A DNA stretch of 38,498 bases from Bacillota bacterium (GTDB lineage Bacteria > Bacillota > Clostridia > Saccharofermentanales > Fastidiosipilaceae): positions 1 to 38,498 of the forward strand of contig JASGUU010000010.1 of the NCBI GenBank assembly GCA_030057555.1, given 5' to 3'. Shown in pieces: positions 1-6,783 of the stretch (position 1 is the first letter of the stretch; each line of letters begins with the position of its first letter). The position numbers were made by a program, and so were the translations under genes. The notes under the pieces were generated by a model that saw only the letters and a list, made by a program, of their open reading frames with translations, was not told where the DNA came from and ran no database searches.

Positions 1-167
1 TTCACTGGGATTCCAGGCAGTGGAATATCAGCCCTGGCGCTTTGCTTCATGCGCTGCTCCTTTCGGCCACTACAGAGAACAGCAGGAGGCACACCCGGAC
101 GGGAAGCGGGGGTGCATGCCAGGAAGACGGCTGGCAGGGGGGGAAAAAGCAGCCTGTGGACTTCTGG

Positions 168-254
168 TGGTCAAAACGAAGAGTTTTCCAAAAAAAGATT
201 TGGATTACTCGCCATCTTGACCACGAAGGGGCCGTTTCTGGTCAAAACGAAGAG
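168..254. repeat. Short imperfect direct repeat
   Basis: The 16-base string TGGTCAAAACGAAGAG occurs at 168-183 and again at 239-254, 71 bases apart. Each copy is followed by an A-run and then ATTTGGAT (about 190-207 and 262-276), so the repeating unit seems to be roughly 70 bases and degenerate. It lies in the gene-free first 334 bases, downstream of the minus-strand gene that ends at 335. I see no coding signal in this stretch. The function is unknown; a duplicated terminator region is one possibility. Confidence 0.6.
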
Positions 255-260
255 TAATAC

Positions 261-295
261 AAAAAACCATTTGGATATGACATACCCCCAAATGG
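261..295 (-). terminator. Intrinsic terminator downstream of the 335-1933 gene
   Basis: Reading the minus strand, CCATTTGG (295-288) pairs with CCAAATGG (274-267) across a 14-base loop. TTTTTT follows at 266-261. The eight-base stem plus U-run lies about 40 bases past the stop codon of the minus-strand gene at 335, where a terminator is expected. The stem is only half GC, so it may be of moderate strength. Confidence 0.65.
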
Positions 296-334
296 AGCCT
301 AAGTGAACTACAGGGTGCCGGACGTGTATTGCGA

Positions 335-1933
335 CTACCACGGCCAGTCATCATCATCGTCATCGTCACCCAGGAATTCGTCCAGCAGGTCATCCAACTG
401 CTCTTTCAGCCAGTCATCTTCGTATGTGTCAGCGAGATTCTCGCCTTTGATGAGAGCAAGCATCTGCCTGTACAGCGTGTGATTCGTCTCCTGCTCAGCA
501 ATGGCAGTCAGGTAGTCATGCATCTCCGGGGCCATGTCAAACAGTGGTTTTCCGCTCTTTTCAACCCATTTCTCGAGCGCCAGCAGCGACTGGTACCTCA
601 GGCTCTCTCTCCAGGAAACGAGGCCGGTACGAATAAGGGCCCCGCCCTTCCCGACATGATGTCCGAGTCCGCGCAGACAGTCGTGATAGAGATCCTGATA
701 GAACAGACCGTCTTCCTGTCCTGCCGGTCTTTCGGGGCCATAGGCATCCATGTCGAGGGAGCGTTCAATGTGGTCCAGCAGCTCATCAACCCGGTACCCC
801 TCTCCGAGCAGAACGCCGGCCCAGTAACTGTTTTTCTCAGGATCAGCGAGCACCGCCTGAAAGATCTGGGGCTGAGAGGAGATGCCCAGGCGCCGGGCCA
901 CATCGAAGCTTTCGCCCGCCTCGTTCTCCGCCTGCACCACGCGTCTCGCATCATCGTTCAGTATGCTTCTGGCCCGGGCCTCGAGCTTCGGCATATGGAC
1001 ATCATCGCTCTCGAAATACTCCACCAGATCGAGTATGACGCGGTAGTCGGCTCCGGTGAGGTCATCCCGTTCAGAGGTGGCTTTGAGATAGCGTTCCAGC
1101 AGTTTGCCGCGCTCCTTGATGGCTGTCATCCCTTTCCCATCTTCATCGAGCACGAGCGCTTCGATAATCTCTGCGGCACCACGGTACTCCTCGTAGTCCA
1201 TGGGCTTGAGCAGGCGTTCGAAAAGCCCCGTCTTCCGATAGCAGAGCAGGGCCAGATACATGGACAGGTCAGCCGTCGGGACACAGTCTCTGAGCAGCCA
1301 GGCTCTTATTTCATCCGTCCGGGGCTCCAGACTGCGGACGAGATGAATCCGTCCCCAGCCAGTCACGCGCCTGGCTGCCTCGAAGATCTCTTCATTGCCG
1401 TCATCCCAGGACTCCATAATGCTCCCGCAGTACAGCGAGAACTCGTCATACGCGGCGAGTGTCCGGACCAGGTCCTTCAGTTCGTCGAGGCTGTTGGTAT
1501 TAAAGAGATACAGCAGGCCGAGGCCTGTCTTCACGGCTTCAACCTGATGTGCCTGCCTGGTCGCAATGATGGCGAAGAGGAAGAGGTCTTTGTTGTAGCA
1601 GTCCTTTGTTTCGATGACATGAGCCAGCAGTTTGTCCCGATAAAAGAGAAAGCTCTCTTCCGCGGCAAAATCCTCCAGAAGTGTCTGGGCAGCGTCGAAA
1701 TCGCCAGCTGCCGCCTTCCGAACCATCTCGAGCAGTCTGAGATAATCCTCGTCGTCATCCTCAACCGCTTCAAAATTTGCCAGCCCGATCTGGTAGATCG
1801 CCATGCCGTCCCAGCCTCCCGGGACAGAGGCCCAGTCATCCTCGGGACGACCGGTCGGAATGTAGAAATCTTCTGCGAGCGTGCCCTCATCACTCAAGGC
1901 TTCACAGATCTGATCAAAGATCGACGTATACAT
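335..1933 (-). CDS. Uncharacterised acidic, mostly helical protein
   Basis: The protein is about 532 residues and I do not recognise it. It is rich in Leu, Glu, Asp and Ala with long amphipathic helical stretches, which suggests an all-alpha repeat fold (HEAT/TPR-like); that is inference only. It ends in a run of seven Asp followed by WPW. No signal peptide or membrane segment is visible, so it is probably cytosolic. Two ATGs are available, at 1939 and 1933. The AGGGGG ribosome binding site lies only 1 base from the first and 7 from the second, so 1933 is preferred. It stands alone, with a minus-strand terminator just beyond its end and the decayed restriction locus upstream. GC content and codon use resemble the core genes rather than the AT-rich HNH block. 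Confidence 0.75.
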   Translation of the reverse strand: MYTSIFDQICEALSDEGTLAEDFYIPTGRPEDDWASVPGGWDGMAIYQIGLANFEAVEDDDEDYLRLLEMVRKAAAGDFDAAQTLLEDFAAEESFLFYRDKLLAHVIETKDCYNKDLFLFAIIATRQAHQVEAVKTGLGLLYLFNTNSLDELKDLVRTLAAYDEFSLYCGSIMESWDDGNEEIFEAARRVTGWGRIHLVRSLEPRTDEIRAWLLRDCVPTADLSMYLALLCYRKTGLFERLLKPMDYEEYRGAAEIIEALVLDEDGKGMTAIKERGKLLERYLKATSERDDLTGADYRVILDLVEYFESDDVHMPKLEARARSILNDDARRVVQAENEAGESFDVARRLGISSQPQIFQAVLADPEKNSYWAGVLLGEGYRVDELLDHIERSLDMDAYGPERPAGQEDGLFYQDLYHDCLRGLGHHVGKGGALIRTGLVSWRESLRYQSLLALEKWVEKSGKPLFDMAPEMHDYLTAIAEQETNHTLYRQMLALIKGENLADTYEDDWLKEQLDDLLDEFLGDDDDDDDWPW

Positions 1934-2023
1934 GAACATGCCCCCTGCTGTTCCCGTGCGATATTACGGCATTCATTGTAGGCAAAAATCGCTCTGCCCG
2001 CCGACACTCCGCTTCAGAGGCAG

Positions 2024-2305
2024 TCAGACGAGACCGAAGAAGCGCTCGAAGAAGAGCAGCAGCTTTTCGATGACTGTCGCCTTCCGTTCACTGCGGTTAT
2101 CACTTCCGAAGCGTGACAACGGCAGCATGATCTGATCTATGTCTGTTCCGGTTGTCTTCAGCACACCATCGCGGAAGGCTCCGCTGACGAAGCGCCTGGT
2201 CGGCTCCCCGCGGAGATTCTCCTCATGAATGATCTGATCCAGCTCGTCGTCCCTGCGCTTCCGGATGTAGCTGCGCCAGGCCTCGTTCACTTTGATATTT
2301 TTGTA
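2024..2305 (-). pseudogene. hsdR: Remnant of type I restriction subunit R (HsdR C-terminus)
   Basis: The open stretch encodes about 88 residues matching the extreme C-terminal helical domain of HsdR: an NEAW start, the KRRDDELDQIIHEE helix, AFRDGVLKTTGTDID, LPLSRFG, and a FFERFFGL end. All upstream domains (nuclease, helicase motor) are missing. The frame stays open upstream for only a few codons before a TAG at 2306-2308, which is where the AT-rich block begins. A GTG at 2290 could start translation but there is no convincing ribosome binding site. This is the 3' end of a former hsdR whose 5' part was removed, not a small independent gene. In a working system HsdR is the ATP-dependent translocase and nuclease that cuts unmodified DNA. 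Confidence 0.85.
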
Positions 2306-2316
2306 CTAAGACAAAC

Positions 2317-3315
2317 TTACTCCACCCCATATAATCGAAGTAGATCCTGCTCAGTAATATTTATCCCGATCTCATTTAGAATTGGCTGACGCTTTGAGAA
2401 TAAATTTGTCAATACTCGTCTTTTTTCATCGCGGTTTCCCAGATGAATAGCTCTGTGACATATCGGACAAAGAGAAACAATGTTTTCTTTGCAATCAATA
2501 TTTCTCCTGAACTGTTCCTCGATCTCCCTGGCATTTTTCACCGTACAAGGGATCAGATGATGTCCTTCCATATAGGGCTTTCCATGTTTGTTTAAAAAAG
2601 TTTGATGCTCAGAGTCGACTTCACATTGGTAATCCGCTGCGATAATAGCTGATTTTGCTAATTGAGGATTTCTCAAAACCTTTTTGCCAGATATCTGATT
2701 CTCAAATACTACTTTTCTATTCGGTGCATTCCGAACAGCCTGAGCGCTCGCTCCGGAAATCTCCTGCAATTCCTGCTGTGCAATGATGTCATCCTCCAGC
2801 TTTTCCCCGTCTATCAAACGCTCAATGTAATCATCTATAATTGAATCCAGTTCCGGATACTTTCCAGCATAGACCCTTTGCTTTCTGAACATATAAGAAT
2901 TGTATTTTTTTGTTTCTATAACGAGAGCGAACTCTGATGAAACCGGATAGTATTCTTCACTTTCCATCGAATAAGAAGCAGTCTTGATCGAGCCGTCTTT
3001 ATCTCTAAACTTTCTTGCTGACTCTTCTCCGCCTTTCTTTTCTTTATAAACCAGAGCACTTGGATAAAAACCAATAACCCTTCTATCAATAGACGTATTA
3101 GCGGTTTTTCGTACAAATACAACCAGGATATCATCGATAAAACCATCTGCACTTGAAGCACCAAGTTCGAGGATATTGGGATTGTCGTGAGGTGGTAAAT
3201 ATCCATAATACTTTCCCGTTATGGGATTCTTTTGATCATTCAGCAGCTCATATCCTATGTTTTCTTCATTGTAAGAACCGGAAAACAAATCTACCAACAT
3301 GTATTTTTTACGCAT
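2317..3315 (-). CDS. HNH endonuclease, restriction type
   Basis: The protein has 332 residues. The C-terminal third carries an HNH nuclease: E250-G-H-H-L-I-P (metal-binding His252/His253), N278 in the NIVSL stretch, and C283-P-I-C286-H287 with H291. C231 may complete a structural zinc site with the CxxC. This arrangement is typical of McrA-like and other stand-alone restriction HNH enzymes. Residues 1-150 form a separate domain with a GFYPSALVYKEK stretch resembling the VVGWYxxAxVYR signature of some modified-base reader modules, so the enzyme could recognise modified or foreign DNA; that is inference. The start is ATG with AGAGGA seven bases upstream. The gene is AT-rich, intact, and sits between fragments of a type I RM system, which points to horizontal acquisition. 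A gene replaced with its own regulatory region is plausible. Confidence 0.85.
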   Translation of the reverse strand: MRKKYMLVDLFSGSYNEENIGYELLNDQKNPITGKYYGYLPPHDNPNILELGASSADGFIDDILVVFVRKTANTSIDRRVIGFYPSALVYKEKKGGEESARKFRDKDGSIKTASYSMESEEYYPVSSEFALVIETKKYNSYMFRKQRVYAGKYPELDSIIDDYIERLIDGEKLEDDIIAQQELQEISGASAQAVRNAPNRKVVFENQISGKKVLRNPQLAKSAIIAADYQCEVDSEHQTFLNKHGKPYMEGHHLIPCTVKNAREIEEQFRRNIDCKENIVSLCPICHRAIHLGNRDEKRRVLTNLFSKRQPILNEIGINITEQDLLRLYGVE

Positions 3316-3627
3316 ATCTTCGTCCTCTTTCTTCTAAATTGAAAAATGCACAACATTTAAGGACATGGCAGCTTCTTTAAACCGCTGACAAGATAATAAT
3401 AAATGTGCCAGGCACACTATTCTATTTCCATAACTTATGTCTCAGCTTAACAATGGTCAAACCATAATCAACAAAGAAGTCTCTTTGTTCCTCCGAACAA
3501 GTATTTTTTCAGCTGTTGCCTCAACTGTAGCATGCCGAAAGCACTGCATTTTTTTGACAGCTTGTAACTATGTCATTAGAAATGTATTCAAAATTGTCCT
3601 TGACCTGGGGTACAGACCAGCATACCT
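3316..3627. other. Gene-free AT-rich stretch upstream of the HNH gene
   Basis: About 310 bases without a convincing gene. A 64-codon plus-strand frame (3437-3631) has no ribosome binding site or recognisable sequence. The stretch presumably holds the HNH promoter on the minus strand, but I cannot point to a clear -35/-10 pair. A short perfect palindrome is at 3404-3416. Confidence 0.5.
3404..3416. repeat. REP-like palindrome
   Basis: TGTGCC-A-GGCACA is a perfect 13-base palindrome in AT-rich surroundings. GTGCC(A/T)GGCAC palindromes occur dispersed in many bacterial genomes and are often linked to REP-associated Y1 transposases; that link is from general knowledge. Only this one copy was noticed in the window. 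Confidence 0.4.
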
Positions 3628-4208
3628 CTAAACAGCAGCTTCTTTGTAATCGTTTAATTGTCTCAATTTTGGCATTGCCATTTCGTAGACCTTGTTGACC
3701 TCTGTTTCCCCAACGAGAGTGATCTGGGCGAGAAGCTCGCTGATTTCCTGTGGCGTGAAGTATTCGCCGCCGCTCTTTCCCGCGTTCGCTGCATACATGC
3801 TCATCAGATATTCGCAGGCGTCACCGAAGGCATCTATCGTGTTGTCATAGAAGTCGCCGAGCTGCATGTCGCCGATACCGTCGAGCACTTCACCAGCTTC
3901 TCATTGCGTTTCTGACCGTGCTTCCGAGTCTGTTACTGTTGACGTTCACGTCATCAAAGAGGCCCTTGAAATCATCCTCGCTGATCGCACCCTGGGCGAG
4001 CGCTCGATGTTCAAAATGCCCGCTGCAGAGTCACGTTCAGGTTCTCGTCGCAGGCTGCCCGTCTGCGCACATTGACCATGTAGCGATAGAAGAGAAAGCC
4101 GAGAACATACTGCTTGAAGTCCCAACCGTCAACATTACCGCGCAGATCGTTCGCGATAGCCCATATCGTGCGGTGCATCTCGGCACGCTGTTGTTCTTTT
4201 GCCAGCAT
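3628..4208 (-). pseudogene. hsdM: Decayed type I methyltransferase subunit (HsdM)
   Basis: HsdM homology is spread over three frames. From the ATG at 4208: KEQQRAEMHRTIWAIANDLRG and WDFKQYVLGFLFYRYM, the HsdM N-terminal domain. A second frame around 4008-3925 gives SEDDFKGLFDDVNVNSNRL. A third frame at 3888-3680 gives DNTIDAFGDACEYLMSMYA, AGKSGGEYFTPQEISELL and TEVNKVY. Frameshifts are visible near 4005, 3920 and 3885; near the last one KLVK and the following VLDG are separated by a missing base. Homology ends just before the SAM-binding motif I (normally DPACGSG) and the catalytic NPPY, both absent, and 20 unrelated codons follow before a stop. It cannot encode a working methyltransferase. 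An SD (GAGGG, nine bases upstream) survives at the original start. Confidence 0.88.
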
Positions 4209-4276
4209 CACAGATGACCCTCTCCAGAGAAGAATGATGCCTTGACTATGGTAAAGTCCGTGCAGCGCTCCTCCGC

Positions 4277-5524
4277 TCAGTCCCCCCTGCCGTCGGCGAG
4301 GTCATGGAGCCAGCTGATCTCAATCGCCCCGCGCGTGGCAAACCAGCCGGCGAGGTCGGCGATACCGTCCCGCGCTGTGGCCAGGCGGCGCCAGGCAACG
4401 GTCCTCCCGGCCCCGTCTGCCAGGGGCTCGAGGTCGAGGCCGTCCGTCTCGACCAGCTCCGCGATCCGTTCGTAGGTTTCGCTGTCCCGGGGACGCAGGA
4501 CGCCGCTGAAGGCCTCTTCCACCAGCCCGGAAGCTTCCGCTGCCTGCCAGCTCAGGGCGACAGCCGGAGACCATGGGGTTCGCATGCAGGCGGTGATGTC
4601 GGCGAGCACGGCGGAAGCCGTCGGAGCGGCTCCGGCTCCCTGGCCGTAGAGCAGGCTGTCGCCAACTTCGGAACCATGGATCAGGATGGCGTTATAGACG
4701 CCGCGAGCCACGGCGAGAGGATGCCTGCGCGGCACCAGCGTCGGCGCTACACGCAGAAGCATGTTGCCGTCCTCCGTCGCCACCATGCCGGCTATGAGAC
4801 GGAGATAGCAGCCGAGCCTCCTGGCGAGTTCGAGATCGTCCGGTTCAATTTCGCGGATGCCGGTGATGGGAATCTGTTCCCAGTCGACCAGGCGGCCGCT
4901 CGCGAGGGCTGCGAGAATGGCGAGTTTCCGTCCGCTGTCGAGGCCGTCAATATCAGACGCCGGATTGCGCTCGGCATAGCCGAGGCGCTGCGCCTCGGCG
5001 AGGCTCTCGGCGAAGTTCTGGCTGTCCGTCTCCATGCGGTCGAGGATGTAGTTCGTCGTGCCGTTGACAATCCCGTGAATGGACAGGATCCGGTTGGCGG
5101 CGAGATCCTCGGCGAGTGTAGCAATGACGGGAATGCCGCCACCTACGGCGGCCTCAAATAGATAGCGCACCTTCATGCTGTTTGCGAGCTCGAGCAGCTC
5201 GACGCCGTGGGCGGCCACGAGATCCTTGTTCGATGTCACCACATGCCTGCCGGCGAGGAGGCAGCGACGCGTGTAGTCGTAGGCCACGCGGGTGCCGCCG
5301 ATGGTCTCAACGACGAGGTCAATTGTGGGATCCTCGAGAACCGTCTCGATCCCGCTGCTGCGCAGGGCCTCGAGCCGCGGATCCCCGAGCTCCGCGATGT
5401 CGACGATGTGGCGCAGCACCGGCGACGTGCCCAGCCTGTCGGCGATCAGTTCGCCATGGTCAAGCAGCAGATGGGCCACGCCGGCGCCGATCGTCCCACA
5501 ACCCAGAATTGCTATGTTCATCAT
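4277..5524 (-). CDS. hom: Homoserine dehydrogenase
   Basis: About 415 residues. It reduces aspartate semialdehyde to homoserine with NAD(P)H, the branch point to threonine and methionine, in the cytosol. Evidence: an N-terminal Rossmann motif GCGTIGAG (residues 8-15), the NKDL stretch after the nucleotide domain, AAVGGGIP, the NGTTNYIL signature, and the GLDSGRKLAILA segment of the catalytic domain. The C-terminal part is ACT-like but weakly conserved. The start is one of two tandem ATGs (5524 or 5521) behind AGGGGG. It lies 20 bases downstream of the ACT-domain gene and is the last intact gene of the minus-strand cluster that begins with argS. thrB and thrC are not in the window. The neighbouring ACT protein suggests amino-acid-responsive control, which is inference. 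Confidence 0.95.
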   Translation of the reverse strand: MMNIAILGCGTIGAGVAHLLLDHGELIADRLGTSPVLRHIVDIAELGDPRLEALRSSGIETVLEDPTIDLVVETIGGTRVAYDYTRRCLLAGRHVVTSNKDLVAAHGVELLELANSMKVRYLFEAAVGGGIPVIATLAEDLAANRILSIHGIVNGTTNYILDRMETDSQNFAESLAEAQRLGYAERNPASDIDGLDSGRKLAILAALASGRLVDWEQIPITGIREIEPDDLELARRLGCYLRLIAGMVATEDGNMLLRVAPTLVPRRHPLAVARGVYNAILIHGSEVGDSLLYGQGAGAAPTASAVLADITACMRTPWSPAVALSWQAAEASGLVEEAFSGVLRPRDSETYERIAELVETDGLDLEPLADGAGRTVAWRRLATARDGIADLAGWFATRGAIEISWLHDLADGRGD

Positions 5525-5544
5525 GCTTTTTGCTTCCCCCTGGA

Positions 5545-6030
5545 TTACTTTCCCTGTAACTGCTCGGGCGGCAGCATACGTGCCAGCACCCGGCAGCTGT
5601 GTACACCCGTGACACGGTCGAGGGCAGCGAGCAGCTGGCCAACCTCCATGGTCAGTCCCTCGGTCTCAATGACGACACTGACATCTGCGAGCCCATGCAC
5701 CGGCAGGCCCTGATGGATGGTGAGCACATTGGCCCCGCCGGCCGCGATCTGCGCCGTAATGGCCGCCAGCACGCCGGGCAGATTCTCGATGGCCAGAACC
5801 AGCGTGATGACCGAGCCACGGCTCGATTCGTAGAAAGGCAGTATGGCATCGCGATATTTGTAGTAGGCGCTGCGTGAAATCCCGACACGCTGGACTGCCT
5901 CGTTCACCGAACGGCAATCACCGGAGGCGATGAGTTCCTTCGCCTCCATCACCCGCAGAAAGACATCCGGCAGGGCCCTGGCTTCCACCAGATAGTACGT
6001 GGAGCCTGCCGGCCGCTCCGGCTCCGCCAT
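5545..6030 (-). CDS. pheB: ACT domain protein, UPF0735 (PheB-like)
   Basis: About 161 residues. The N-terminal half contains a short helical module with SVNEAVQRVGISRSAYYKYRD, which resembles a helix-turn-helix and is diagnostic of UPF0735. The C-terminal half is an ACT domain beginning at VITLVLAIENLPGVLAAI and ending VTGVHSCRVL, the kind that binds amino acids. Such proteins are usually found directly upstream of hom in Firmicutes, as here (20 bases). The biochemical role is not established; an amino-acid sensor or regulator is likely. The frame is open to 6126 but the family starts near the ATG at 6030, preceded by AAGGAG only three bases away, which is tight. A promoter for this pair probably overlaps the rdgB stop codon. 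Confidence 0.88.
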   Translation of the reverse strand: MAEPERPAGSTYYLVEARALPDVFLRVMEAKELIASGDCRSVNEAVQRVGISRSAYYKYRDAILPFYESSRGSVITLVLAIENLPGVLAAITAQIAAGGANVLTIHQGLPVHGLADVSVVIETEGLTMEVGQLLAALDRVTGVHSCRVLARMLPPEQLQGK

Positions 6031-6124
6031 GGTCTCCTTGACGCCGCTTTTGTCATTCGTCACGTTCGCGCTCTTCCCCGTCCATTCTGTCCATATCAGG
6101 TGAACACTCGTCCACCGAGCAGAC

Positions 6125-6133
6125 ACTATAGCA
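6125..6133 (-). promoter_or_regulatory. Extended -10 promoter for the ACT gene and hom
   Basis: On the minus strand TGC-TATAGT forms an extended -10 element with -10 hexamer TATAGT at 6130-6125. It overlaps the TAG stop of rdgB. No good -35 is present, as expected for extended -10 promoters. Predicted transcription would start near 6118, leaving an approximately 88-base leader before the ACT gene. The same TGCTA-type signature recurs upstream of four other genes in the window. Confidence 0.45.
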
Positions 6134-6758
6134 CAGGATGCGGCTGCCCGGGCAGACCGTTCCCGTCCAGCATTCTGTCGAGGAGCACACGAACTTTCTG
6201 ATTTGCCCTGCCTCTATGGGAAATGCGGTTCTTGTACACAGGGTCGAGCTCGCCGGAACTCATCGCAATCTCCGGCAGCCAGAAGATCGGATCATAGCCG
6301 AAGCCTTCCGTCCCGCGCGGACTGTGGCCGATCTCGCCCTCGAGTTCGCCGTCCACCGTCCACTCACGGCCGTCGGGGGCGATCAGGGCAATCACGCAGA
6401 CGAAGCGGGCAGCACGGCTGGGGCTGGCCGCGTCAGCGAGCTCTGCCAGCAGATGCCCGATTTTCACCTCATAGGAGCTCGTCTCGCCGGCATAGCGGGA
6501 GGAGTGGATACCGGGCCTGCCCCCGAGCGCATCGACGACGAGTCCCGAATCATCGGCGAGTGCCCAGTCCTGAGGAAAAAGGCGGTGGGCATGGCGGGCC
6601 TTTTGCAGAGCATTCTCGGCAAACGAGCTCCCATCCTCCGGCGGCACCTCGTCCGAACCGCAGTCGGCGAGCGAGACGACCTCCAGCGGCAGTCCGGCCA
6701 GCAGGGCGCGGTATTCACGCAGTTTGCCACTGTTGTGGGTGGCGAGGATGAGTCGCAT
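6126..6758 (-). CDS. rdgB: XTP/dITP diphosphatase (RdgB/HAM1)
   Basis: About 210 residues. It hydrolyses non-canonical purine triphosphates (dITP, XTP, ITP) to monophosphates and pyrophosphate, keeping them out of DNA and RNA. Evidence: the N-terminal nucleotide-binding motif ATHNSGK (residues 6-12), SFAENALQKA, the metal-binding ADDSGLVVDALGG, GIHSSRYAG, the GFGYDPIF signature, and C-terminal SHRGRA. The frame is open 12 codons further, but the ATG at 6758 aligns with the family and has AGAGG seven bases upstream. It lies 25 bases after the M3-like gene in the argS cluster. Confidence 0.95.
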   Translation of the reverse strand: MRLILATHNSGKLREYRALLAGLPLEVVSLADCGSDEVPPEDGSSFAENALQKARHAHRLFPQDWALADDSGLVVDALGGRPGIHSSRYAGETSSYEVKIGHLLAELADAASPSRAARFVCVIALIAPDGREWTVDGELEGEIGHSPRGTEGFGYDPIFWLPEIAMSSGELDPVYKNRISHRGRANQKVRVLLDRMLDGNGLPGQPHPVL

Positions 6759-6783
6759 GCTTTGCCTCTTTCTGCTTATGCTC

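Larger units (their letters stand above)
2309..3670. other. AT-rich block inserted in the hsd locus
   Basis: Between the HsdR remnant and the truncated HsdM remnant the DNA becomes clearly AT-rich (long A/T runs, AAA/TTT codons), unlike the GC-rich sequence on both sides. The block holds one intact HNH endonuclease gene and about 310 gene-free bases with a REP-like palindrome. Both edges coincide with the points where hsdR and hsdM homology stops, so the block probably replaced the middle of the hsd operon. I see no transposase, no clear target-site duplication and no long terminal inverted repeats. Confidence 0.6.

Noticed and set aside
329-1981. A 550-codon plus-strand open frame antisense to the acidic-tailed protein
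   Set aside because: The minus-strand frame has the SD and a downstream terminator; the plus frame has neither.
2024-2290. The HsdR fragment as an independent small gene
   Set aside because: It matches only the extreme C-terminal piece of HsdR and has no convincing SD at its GTG.
3437-3631. A 64-codon plus-strand frame in the AT-rich block
   Set aside because: No SD, no homology, and AT-rich composition makes random frames short but common.
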